Positions 14,731-22,293 of a stretch of DNA of 27,912 nucleotides are shown piece after piece. Position 1 is the stretch's first letter, and every line of letters begins with the position of its first letter. The DNA is from JACNIV01 sp965370415 (GTDB lineage Bacteria > Cloacimonadota > Cloacimonadia > Cloacimonadales > TCS61): NCBI GenBank assembly GCA_965370415.1, contig CBDUTJ010000036.1:1-27912 (forward strand), given 5' to 3'. The notes under the pieces were generated by a model, which was not told where the DNA came from, searched no databases, and saw nothing but the letters and a program-made list of their open reading frames with translations. A program made the position numbers and the translations under genes.

Positions 14731-16854
14731 TTATTTATTATTTTCACCTTCGACGACTATTTTAGAAATGTCTGCAACCTGCAGAAAAAGTTTTCTGATT
14801 TTATTTAACAAATTATATCTGTTTTGTCTTAATTTCATATCTTCAATATTCACCAGTACATCATCAAAGAATTTATCGATCGTTGCTCCATAAATAACCA
14901 GTTCTTCAAGGATCTTCTCATATTCCTTTTTTAGAAGAAGACTTTTTATTTTCTCTACTAAAACCAAATATCTTTCGTAAAGTAATTTTTCTGTATCTTC
15001 ACAGAAAAGTTTTGTATCTATTTCTCCCAGATTCTTTGCTTCAGCAATGATATTGGAAACACGTTTAAACCCAAGAACAAGTTTTATAAAATCTTCTCTC
15101 TGTAAGAAATTCTTGAGTGCTTCAGCACGATGTACAAGATCAGGGATATTGGAGTGATCTATATGCATTACACTTTCAATAACATCGTAATCGATTCCTC
15201 TCTGTTTAAGAAGCCAGTTCACACGCTGCTTGAAAAAGTCGTAAACGATGTCTTTATTATTATCAGGTTTTTCGAGTTTATTCTGGAGAACTGTGAAAGT
15301 TTTATCAATTAATTTATGAAGATCGATTTCAAAATTCTGATCTGCTATAATTTGCACAATTCCATTAGCTGCTCTGCGCAGAGCAAAAGGGTCTTTGGAA
15401 CCGGTAGGGATCATATCAACACCGATAATACCACAAACAGTATCAATTCTATCAATGATCGCTAAGATCGCACCTTCAAATGTTAAAGGTAAAAAATCGT
15501 CCTTATTTCTGGGCATATAATGACTATAGATTGCAATCGAAACTTTACTGTTCTCTCCTGAAACTCGAGCATATTCGCAACCTATCATACCTTGCAATTT
15601 TGTATATTCTTTTTCACCTAACATCATAGTAACCAGGTCTGCCTTGCATAAATGGGCAGCACGCAACGAATTATCTTTAATCGTTTTATCGACTTTTAAT
15701 TTAGTACACAAATACTTTGTGAGTTTTTTTATCCTTTCGGTCTTTTCAAAAAGCGAGCCCAATTTTTCCTGGAAAGTTACATCCTTCAATTTTGGGACAT
15801 AAGAATCCAGAGGTTGTTTTATATCTTCTTTATAATAAAATTCTGCATCTTCCAAACGGGCTTTTACTACTTTTTCATTGCCATGTTTTATCAGATCAGA
15901 ATTTGCAGGATCTCCATTAGAAATTATCAGAAATTCATTTTTTAGTTTAACTGTATCCATACGATTTATGGGAAAATATTTTTGATGTTCGGATAATGTC
16001 AAAGTTATAACCATTGGAACTTCTAAAAATAAATCGATATATTTTTCATCAAATTCCGATGAAATTACAGTGGGATATTCAACTAAATCTGTAACCGTAT
16101 TAAGTAGATTTTCGTTTTCATCAACAATATCAACTTTATAATTAAAATTCCCTAAAACTCGTTTAATATTATCTTCTATTACTTTTTTCCGTTTCTCCCT
16201 ATCTGGTATCACAAAAACACTTTCCATTTTTTTTTCATATTCATTACTGCTTTTTATTTCAACCGGGTTTTCCAATTTTTGGAAACGATTTCCGTAAGAC
16301 ACATTTCCCGATTTTACTCCTTCAATTTCAAGTTCAATAATTTTATCTCCAAATAACACAACCAACCAGCGAATGGGTCTGGCAAAAGAAAGTTTCCTGC
16401 TTCTCCATTTCATGGATTTCGGGAAAGGGATTTTTGGAATTACATCTTTGATAATTTGAGTTAAAATTTCTGTTGTTTCTTTTCCCTCAATTTCTTTTTT
16501 TACAGCAATTTTATCGCCTTTGAGGGTTGTTTTTATAAAAATATCTTTCCCTGTTGCACCAACTCCTTTCAAGAATCCAAGTGCGGCTTTTGTCAGATTT
16601 CCTTTTTCATCATAAGAAGCAGCTTTGGCAGGCCCCACTTTTTCTATAATCTCATCTTCCTGTCGGGATTGCAAAGAGGTTATTTTAACAGCCAGGCGGC
16701 GGGGAGTGGAAAACGGAATTATTTCCTCAAAATCGAGTTTAGCTTCTTTCAAGCTCGATTCAAAAAAAGATACTAATTTAGTAATAGCTCCGCCGATATA
16801 ACCGGCAGGAATTTCTTCTACTCCAATTTCAAAAAGAAAATCTTTCTTCGGCAT
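14731..16854 (-). CDS. glyS: Glycyl-tRNA synthetase beta subunit
   Basis: 707 residues from the ATG at 16854, chosen for its GGAG ribosome site and because MPKKDFLFEIGVEEIPAGYI matches the family start; an in-frame start at 16881 would add nine atypical residues. With the alpha subunit it forms the tetrameric enzyme that charges tRNA-Gly; beta binds tRNA and alpha is catalytic. Seen: the N-terminal FSTPRRLAVKI, KSMKWRSRKLSFARPIRWLV, SEHQKYFPI, then an HD-like domain with LQGMIGCEYARVSGE and DPFALRRAANGIVQI (about 488-502), and a helical anticodon-binding-like tail with DDVLVNIED. The catalytic partner glyQ is not in the window. Length is normal for GlyS. Confidence 0.95.
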   Translation of the reverse strand: MPKKDFLFEIGVEEIPAGYIGGAITKLVSFFESSLKEAKLDFEEIIPFSTPRRLAVKITSLQSRQEDEIIEKVGPAKAASYDEKGNLTKAALGFLKGVGATGKDIFIKTTLKGDKIAVKKEIEGKETTEILTQIIKDVIPKIPFPKSMKWRSRKLSFARPIRWLVVLFGDKIIELEIEGVKSGNVSYGNRFQKLENPVEIKSSNEYEKKMESVFVIPDREKRKKVIEDNIKRVLGNFNYKVDIVDENENLLNTVTDLVEYPTVISSEFDEKYIDLFLEVPMVITLTLSEHQKYFPINRMDTVKLKNEFLIISNGDPANSDLIKHGNEKVVKARLEDAEFYYKEDIKQPLDSYVPKLKDVTFQEKLGSLFEKTERIKKLTKYLCTKLKVDKTIKDNSLRAAHLCKADLVTMMLGEKEYTKLQGMIGCEYARVSGENSKVSIAIYSHYMPRNKDDFLPLTFEGAILAIIDRIDTVCGIIGVDMIPTGSKDPFALRRAANGIVQIIADQNFEIDLHKLIDKTFTVLQNKLEKPDNNKDIVYDFFKQRVNWLLKQRGIDYDVIESVMHIDHSNIPDLVHRAEALKNFLQREDFIKLVLGFKRVSNIIAEAKNLGEIDTKLFCEDTEKLLYERYLVLVEKIKSLLLKKEYEKILEELVIYGATIDKFFDDVLVNIEDMKLRQNRYNLLNKIRKLFLQVADISKIVVEGENNK

Positions 16855-16934
16855 TTTCACTCCGAAATAAATTTTGAACAACTTTCAAAAATCTTTTTTT
16901 TATGTCTAACCTTTTTTCTCAATTTGAAGTAACA

Positions 16935-16963
16935 ATAGCGGTCACCAAAACAGAGACCGCTAT
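16935..16963 (-). terminator. Hairpin between the PorV-like gene and glyS
   Basis: ATAGCGGTC at 16935-16943 and GACCGCTAT at 16955-16963 are exact reverse complements (9-bp arms, 11-base loop), 37 bp past the stop codon of the PorV-like gene on the minus strand. The following TTGTTACTTC is only moderately T-rich, so it may be a weak terminator or a processing or stability site. This is the widest gap (146 bp) in the EIIA-to-DUF975 run and may split it into two transcription units, with the glyS promoter between 16864 and 16935. Confidence 0.5.
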
Positions 16964-17000
16964 AATTAACTTTTATAAGTCAGTTTTAATCCTGAAAACA

Positions 17001-17945
17001 TTAAAATAAGTAATTCATCGTCACCTGGTTCACAAAGCCCAGATCACCGTAAGAAACAATGGCATAATCAATTTTCAGATGGTATTTATCCAGGTTGAAA
17101 CCGGTTCCAAAAGACATACCGGAGAAGGCATCATAATCTCCACCGGCTTTCCAGTCGGAAGCATTTGTTTTGTATCCCACTCTTAAAGCTAACATTTCAT
17201 GCAATTGAAATTCGCAGCCTATCCTGCCCGAGAAATCATAGTCGAGAGGTTTGTGGATATCCAGTGTAACATACAGTTTTTCATCGGGATGATAATTGAA
17301 CCCGGCAGTTACTGTCTGCGGCAGGTTTTCTTCATACTCATTATCGGTATAATAAGAAAGTTGTTTACCAAAATTCCTGAAAGTAATCCCAAATTTCAGA
17401 TTTTCATTGGTAGTCTGATGTAAGATCCCCATATCAAAAGCAAGGGCGGAACCATTATTATCATCCAGGCTTTCCCGGATGTATTTTACGCTGATCCCTA
17501 CATCAAGAATATTGATTAAATAGTGTGCTACAGATGCTCCCAGCACAATATTCGACATACCAAAAGTACCATTCGTTCCGGCATATTGCCCCATTTCATC
17601 AGCCAGGGTACGGTCTTCGCTAGCAGTAAGTCCTTTGGCAAAAAAACCCAGGACCAGTTTTTCATTTCTGGGTATTACAAAAACTGCGGAACCACATTGA
17701 ATTCCATCGAAATAACTCATGTAGGTGGCAGAAGCCTGTGGAGACTTTATCTGTACCAATCCGGCCGGATTGAAAAAAACAGCTCCAGCATCGTCAGCCA
17801 ACCCGGTGTATGCATTTCCCATGGCAGCAGCACGAGCTGAATAATTCACTTTCAAAAAAGTGAAACCGGTAGTACCGGCAGTATCTTCCGCTGCTGTATT
17901 TGCTGCGAATAAAAGTAGCATTAATAATACTATTTTATATTTCAT
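17001..17945 (-). CDS. PorV/PorQ-family outer-membrane beta-barrel protein
   Basis: 314 residues. A signal peptide (1-19, ending ANTAAE) is followed by the same family hallmark as the first PorV-like protein: GTTGFTFLKVNYSARAAAMG, AYTGLADDAGAVFFNPAGLV. Alternating beta strands end in VTMNYLF with a terminal Phe, as usual for outer-membrane barrels. It lacks the acidic calcium-type insertion of the other copy and is shorter. Its ATG lies 11 bp inside the 3' end of the EIIA-like gene, with an AAGGA ribosome site within that gene, so the two are translated from one message. Function in this organism is not proven; the family includes type IX shuttles and other barrels. Confidence 0.88.
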   Translation of the reverse strand: MKYKIVLLMLLLFAANTAAEDTAGTTGFTFLKVNYSARAAAMGNAYTGLADDAGAVFFNPAGLVQIKSPQASATYMSYFDGIQCGSAVFVIPRNEKLVLGFFAKGLTASEDRTLADEMGQYAGTNGTFGMSNIVLGASVAHYLINILDVGISVKYIRESLDDNNGSALAFDMGILHQTTNENLKFGITFRNFGKQLSYYTDNEYEENLPQTVTAGFNYHPDEKLYVTLDIHKPLDYDFSGRIGCEFQLHEMLALRVGYKTNASDWKAGGDYDAFSGMSFGTGFNLDKYHLKIDYAIVSYGDLGFVNQVTMNYLF

Positions 17946-18387
17946 CGTTAATTCCTTTCAATAATTCATATACTTCTTCTGCTGAAGAACAAGCTAATAA
18001 TCGCATCCTGTTATCTTCATCCCGGAAAAAATTGGAAATAGAACTGAGAATTTTCATATATTCATCTTTCATCATTTCCGGAACCGCTATCATAAAGATG
18101 ACTTTTACCGGTTCGTCGTCAATCGAGTTAAAATCAAGTTCGTTGTCAAGCAGATATACACCGATCTTCAATTCTTTTACAGCCATTGAACGGGCATGAG
18201 GAATGGCTACTTTCCTGCCAATTCCTGTGGACATCAGGTTTTCCCGTTCCATAATTTCATTCAGAAAATTCTCTGAGGACAATATTATTCCTTTTTCATG
18301 CAAGAATTCTACCATTTCAGTCAGACAGCTCTTTTTATCGAGAGCATAGTAATTCAACTTTATCAGATCAGGTGAAAATATTTCCAT
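17935..18387 (-). CDS. PTS EIIA-Ntr-like regulatory protein (PtsN type)
   Basis: 150 residues, one EIIA type-2 domain of normal length. The phosphorylation motif GIGRKVAIPHARS has the acceptor His64. FMIAVPEMMKDEYMKILSSI and the C-terminal helix SAEEVYELLKGI fit the fold. No EIIB or EIIC transport domain is attached or adjacent, which points to the regulatory PtsN branch (nitrogen or potassium control in other bacteria) rather than sugar transport. It is the first gene of the minus-strand run and overlaps the PorV-like gene by 11 bp. EI and HPr partners are not seen here. Cytoplasmic. Confidence 0.88.
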   Translation of the reverse strand: MEIFSPDLIKLNYYALDKKSCLTEMVEFLHEKGIILSSENFLNEIMERENLMSTGIGRKVAIPHARSMAVKELKIGVYLLDNELDFNSIDDEPVKVIFMIAVPEMMKDEYMKILSSISNFFRDEDNRMRLLACSSAEEVYELLKGINDEI

Positions 18388-18503
18388 AAACCTTCTTTCC
18401 AGCTTTTAAAAAACTCCTTCAAACTCTTCCATTTATTTCCTTGACTTTAAACAGTCAAATAATTTTTTGTGATGCAAATTTATAATTAGGAGAGGATTTA
18501 ACT
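18388..18503. promoter_or_regulatory. Divergent intergenic region with small inverted repeat
   Basis: This 116-bp spacer separates minus- and plus-strand operons and must carry at least two promoters. TTGACT at 18441-18446 and AGTCAA at 18453-18458 form an 18-bp inverted repeat, so each strand has a -35-like TTGACT at the same site; it could be an operator or two overlapping -35 boxes. Matching -10 boxes at 16-18 bases are poor on both strands (TAAATG on the minus strand). The AGGAGAGG ribosome site of the plus-strand gene is at 18487-18494. Confidence 0.4.
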
Positions 18504-20213
18504 ATGTATAAGAAAAAAGTTTTAAAAAAAGCGCTTGTGTTAACGTTTATAATGTTAACAGTAGTTCTTTCTGCTGCCAAAGGAGTTCCCGATACAACAG
18601 TAGTAGCAGAATTCGATGGTGGAAAAATCACTATGGGGCAATTAGAAGAAAGACTTTCTAAAATACCACCCATGTATCAACCTAAATACTCCACTGAAGA
18701 AGGCAAAAAGCAATTGCTCGATATGATGTGTACAGAAGAAATTTTTTATTATGAAGCTCTTCAGAGAAACATTGGAGAAGATGAAAAGTTTTTCTCTCGC
18801 ATAGATGGACAGATAAAAACCGCCTATTTTAATGAGTACAAAAAAGAACTTACCGCAAGCAATATCACTTTTACAGTCGATGAGAAAAATACTTATTTCA
18901 AAGACAACTCCGAAATGTTTGCCGGACGTACATACGAGGAATGTGAAAAAGAAATAGAACAGAGAATGCGACCTCAGAAAGAAGAAGAATTCATTTCTGA
19001 AAAAACTGATGAGTTCTATACAAAATTTAAAGTGGAGATCAATTACGATCTGTTGGAACAGATCAACCTTGTACATATAGATAGTAATGAAGTAATTCTT
19101 GATGAGATACTCGTAAACAGTACAGATCCAACTCTTCAGAAAACAGTTAAAGATTTTTTTGATGGATATGATGCTATCCAACCCTCCGCACAGATATCAC
19201 TTCAGAATCCCCAAGCACTTAAAAATTACATCGATAACCAGGTTAAACTGGATGTTTTTTATAAAGACGCGATTGAAAACGAGTTCGATAAAAATGAGAC
19301 TGTTCAGGAAATCGTTAAACAGATCAAGCGCAATATGATGATGCGAACTGTTTACAACATGCTGGTTGTAGATGCTATCGATGATAGTGATGAAAACGCA
19401 CAGGAATTTTATAATAACAACATAGAAAAATTCAGTACTAACCCTTATCGCAAGATTCAGACATTCGGTTTTACATCCAAAGATACTGCCAAAAAAATGA
19501 GGAAACTGGTTAAGAAATACTATAAAAAGAACAACGAAGAAGCTCTGAAACAACTTATCGAAGAACATTCGGAATATAAAGCCAAAGATGGTGTTCTGGA
19601 TCACATCTACAAGAACGATATAATTCCCAGCATTGGAAAAGATGAAGTTTACTCTGATATGGTGTGGAATACAAAACCCGGTAAACTCAGTAAGATATTT
19701 GAAAATTCCAAAGGTGTTTTTGTCTTCTTTAAAATCCTGGAAGATATCACTGCAATTCCCACACCATTCGAAGAAATAAAAGGTAAAATTAAATCTACAA
19801 TGATGAAAGACCTTTCCAGACAACTATTCGACCAGACTAATAAAGAATTACAGGAAAAATATCATCTAAAAAAATATGTAGATAAATTAATCGTGATCCT
19901 TACTGCAGAAGAATATTTCAACAAAGCAGAAGCAGCCCAGAAAAGAAGAAGATTCACAGATGCGGTATTCTATTATGATGAGATAATTAAACATTATCAG
20001 AACAACATCGACGATTACAAAGCTATGTTCATGAAAGCTTTCCTGTATGCAGAAGAATTAAAAGACAAGGATAACGCCATTAAAATATTTAATGAATTCC
20101 TGGAAAAATTCCCAGTAGATGACCTGCATGAATCCGCTCAATTCATGATCTCCGAATTGGAAGGCAACAGCAACATAATCGAGAATTTTGAATCGGAAAA
20201 TATTGATAAGTAA
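18504..20213 (+). CDS. SurA/PrsA-like peptidyl-prolyl isomerase/chaperone with TPR tail
   Basis: 569 residues with a signal peptide (about 1-25, basic start then LVLTFIMLTVVLSAA), so periplasmic or membrane-anchored. Residues 32-90 (VVAEFDGGKITMGQLEERL to YYEALQRNI) match the SurA/PrsA N-terminal chaperone domain. Residues about 314-412 resemble a parvulin-type isomerase domain, with KDGVLDHIYKNDIIPSIG, SDMVWNTKPGKLSKIFENSK and VFVFFKILED, but its usual active-site residues are not obvious and it may be non-catalytic. Residues about 467-550 form one or two TPR repeats (YFNKAEAAQKRRRFTDAVFY and AIKIFNEFLEKFPVDD). Strong AGGAGAGG ribosome site. Probably helps fold outer-membrane and secreted proteins such as those coded around it. 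Confidence 0.82.
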   Translation: MYKKKVLKKALVLTFIMLTVVLSAAKGVPDTTVVAEFDGGKITMGQLEERLSKIPPMYQPKYSTEEGKKQLLDMMCTEEIFYYEALQRNIGEDEKFFSRIDGQIKTAYFNEYKKELTASNITFTVDEKNTYFKDNSEMFAGRTYEECEKEIEQRMRPQKEEEFISEKTDEFYTKFKVEINYDLLEQINLVHIDSNEVILDEILVNSTDPTLQKTVKDFFDGYDAIQPSAQISLQNPQALKNYIDNQVKLDVFYKDAIENEFDKNETVQEIVKQIKRNMMMRTVYNMLVVDAIDDSDENAQEFYNNNIEKFSTNPYRKIQTFGFTSKDTAKKMRKLVKKYYKKNNEEALKQLIEEHSEYKAKDGVLDHIYKNDIIPSIGKDEVYSDMVWNTKPGKLSKIFENSKGVFVFFKILEDITAIPTPFEEIKGKIKSTMMKDLSRQLFDQTNKELQEKYHLKKYVDKLIVILTAEEYFNKAEAAQKRRRFTDAVFYYDEIIKHYQNNIDDYKAMFMKAFLYAEELKDKDNAIKIFNEFLEKFPVDDLHESAQFMISELEGNSNIIENFESENIDK

Positions 20214-20260
20214 TATTTTTAACAGAATAGATCTTTAATCCTGTCTTTCAAGGAGGAAGC

Positions 20261-21235
20261 ATGTTTTATAATGGAGACAAATTGAAGGAAGTATTCCTGA
20301 AAGCAAAAAAGGAACGTTTTGGGATTGTAGCTTCCAATGTTGTTTTCGATGCTGCTATTAGAGGTGTTTTATATGGTTATGAGGCTCAGCGGTCTGACGG
20401 GTTATTGCAGATGAGCTCCGGAGCTGTGAAATATGCAGCCGGTGCCAGCAAGGATATAAATATTGGAGCACAATTGATCTCTTCCATGATTAAAATATTA
20501 TCGCAGCAGTTCAAAAATTCCGGAGTAGGTTTGCATATAGATCATGCAACTCCCAACTATTTCGATTTCGTGGTTTATTGCATAGAAAACGACCTGGTTT
20601 CTTCTGTTATGATAGATGCCTCCAAAGAAGAATTTAACGAGAATATCCGCATTTCTTCGGAAGTAGTTAAAGTGGCTCACAAACATGGCGTTCTGGTAGA
20701 GGGTGAGATTGGTTATATCAAAGGCGCTGAAGATGAGATAGTTTCTGATACAGAACTATACACCAAACCCGAAGAAGCTCTGGAATATGTAAAGAAAACT
20801 AATGTAGATCTTTTTGCTGCGTCTGTGGGAACAAATCATGGTGTAACAAAAGGCTCTAAAGTATCCCTCAAACTTGATCTTATCAAAGAGATCGATGATT
20901 TATTGATTGCCAATAATGTTGAGACCGGCATTGTATTGCACGGAGCTTCCGGCTTAACAGCACGGCAGCAGATAGATGCCATCAAAAACGGCGTAGTTAA
21001 GATCAATAAAGATACTCGCTACCAGATGGAATTTGCCGCTGCTACTCAGGCTTACTGGGAAAAGGAAAAAGATTCTATCGTGAAACCGGATGCTGTTTCA
21101 GATGATGATTATACTCCAGATAAAAAACGTTTCGATCCGCGTAAATGGATTATCAAAGGTGAAGAAAACATGCAGGAAGCTGTAGAACAATTAGTTCAAA
21201 TTACCGGCAGTGCCGGTAAATCCATACTTTTATAA
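20261..21235 (+). CDS. fba: Class II fructose-1,6-bisphosphate aldolase
   Basis: 324 residues. The enzyme reversibly splits fructose-1,6-bisphosphate into glyceraldehyde-3-phosphate and dihydroxyacetone phosphate using zinc. Visible ligands and active-site residues: GLHIDHATPNYFDF with catalytic Asp94 and zinc His95, EGEIGYIKG with Glu148, GTNHGVTKG with zinc His193, LHGASG with zinc His227, and KINKDTRYQ (247-255) in place of the family's usual N-I-D-T-D phosphate loop, where Arg253 stands for the common Asp. The ribosome site is AAGGAGG. The gapdh gene follows 19 bp downstream, so two consecutive glycolytic steps are co-transcribed. Cytoplasmic. Confidence 0.93.
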   Translation: MFYNGDKLKEVFLKAKKERFGIVASNVVFDAAIRGVLYGYEAQRSDGLLQMSSGAVKYAAGASKDINIGAQLISSMIKILSQQFKNSGVGLHIDHATPNYFDFVVYCIENDLVSSVMIDASKEEFNENIRISSEVVKVAHKHGVLVEGEIGYIKGAEDEIVSDTELYTKPEEALEYVKKTNVDLFAASVGTNHGVTKGSKVSLKLDLIKEIDDLLIANNVETGIVLHGASGLTARQQIDAIKNGVVKINKDTRYQMEFAAATQAYWEKEKDSIVKPDAVSDDDYTPDKKRFDPRKWIIKGEENMQEAVEQLVQITGSAGKSILL

Positions 21236-21254
21236 AGTATTTAAGGAGAGAAAA

Positions 21255-22253
21255 ATGAAGAACGTTGCCATTAACGGATTTGGAAGGATCGGTAGATTGG
21301 TTTTCAGGGAATTATTTGAAAAAAAAGAATTTCAAATTGTTGCCATCAACGATCTCATGGATACAAAAACTCTTGCTCACCTTTTAAAACGTGACTCCGT
21401 ACATGGAACTTACAAACGAAACGTGGAAGCAGGCGAAAATTGCATTATTGTGGATGGCACAAGTATAAAAGTTCTATCGGAAAAAGCACCTGAAAATCTT
21501 CCATGGAATGATCTAAATGTAGATTTTGTTGTTGAATCTACAGGCATATTCCGCACACAGGAAGAAGCTTCCAGACACTTGCAGGCAGGAGCAAGAAAGG
21601 TTTTAATTTCTGCACCGGCTAAAGGCGATGTAGATGCAACGATAGTACTAGGTGTGAATCATGAAACTTTGCAAAAAGAGGACAATATCATTTCTAATGC
21701 ATCCTGTACAACCAACTGCCTTGCCCCGGTAATGAAAGTCATCACAGATAATTTTGATGTGAAGTCCGCTTTTATGACAACGATACATTCCTACACGATG
21801 GATCAACGACTTCTGGATTACCCACATAAGGATCTAAGAAGAGCACGTGCTGCTGCTTTGAATATTGTTCCTACTACTACAGGTGCTGCTTCTGCAACCG
21901 GTAAAGTAATTCCTGTTCTGAAAGGTAAGATAGACGGTATGGCTGTACGAGTACCCACACCCAACGCTTCCCTGGTAGATGTTTCCATCATAGTGGAAAG
22001 AGAAACTACCAAAGAAGAAATAAATAAACTGATGAAAGATGCATCTGAAACATACTTGAAAGATATCCTGGAATATTCCGAAGAACCACTTGTTTCCACA
22101 GATATCATCGGGAATCCAGCTTCTTCTATTTTTGATTCTAAAGTTACCATGGTAAACGGCAGATTTATAAAAATACTCAGTTGGTATGATAACGAATGGG
22201 GGTATTCCTGCCGGATTGTCGATCTTATAAAATATATTTCTGAAATGGAATAA
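21255..22253 (+). CDS. gap: Glyceraldehyde-3-phosphate dehydrogenase, type I
   Basis: 332 residues from the ATG at 21255, chosen for the AAGGAGAG ribosome site and because MKNVAINGFGRIGRLVFREL is the normal family start; an in-frame start at 21210 would only add 15 atypical residues. It oxidises glyceraldehyde-3-phosphate with phosphate and NAD. Seen: Rossmann motif GFGRIGR; NDL with Asp33, which favours NAD over NADP; SNASCTTNCLAP with nucleophile Cys151; HSYTMDQRLLD with His178; and the C-terminal signature SWYDNEWGYSCR. No sign of truncation. Forms the classic tetramer in the cytoplasm. Confidence 0.96.
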   Translation: MKNVAINGFGRIGRLVFRELFEKKEFQIVAINDLMDTKTLAHLLKRDSVHGTYKRNVEAGENCIIVDGTSIKVLSEKAPENLPWNDLNVDFVVESTGIFRTQEEASRHLQAGARKVLISAPAKGDVDATIVLGVNHETLQKEDNIISNASCTTNCLAPVMKVITDNFDVKSAFMTTIHSYTMDQRLLDYPHKDLRRARAAALNIVPTTTGAASATGKVIPVLKGKIDGMAVRVPTPNASLVDVSIIVERETTKEEINKLMKDASETYLKDILEYSEEPLVSTDIIGNPASSIFDSKVTMVNGRFIKILSWYDNEWGYSCRIVDLIKYISEME

Positions 22254-22293
22254 TATCTGCACATTTAAAATCCAAAAAGTATTGGATCGGTTA

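Noticed and set aside
18481..18486. TATAAT hexamer just before the chaperone gene
   Set aside because: It directly abuts the AGGAGAGG ribosome site, so transcription from it would start inside or after the ribosome site; it is unlikely to be the working -10 box.
18642..19181. Long Phe-rich open frame antisense to the chaperone gene
   Set aside because: It lies wholly opposite a well-supported gene, has no ribosome site, and its composition is what the complement of a Lys/Glu-rich gene gives.
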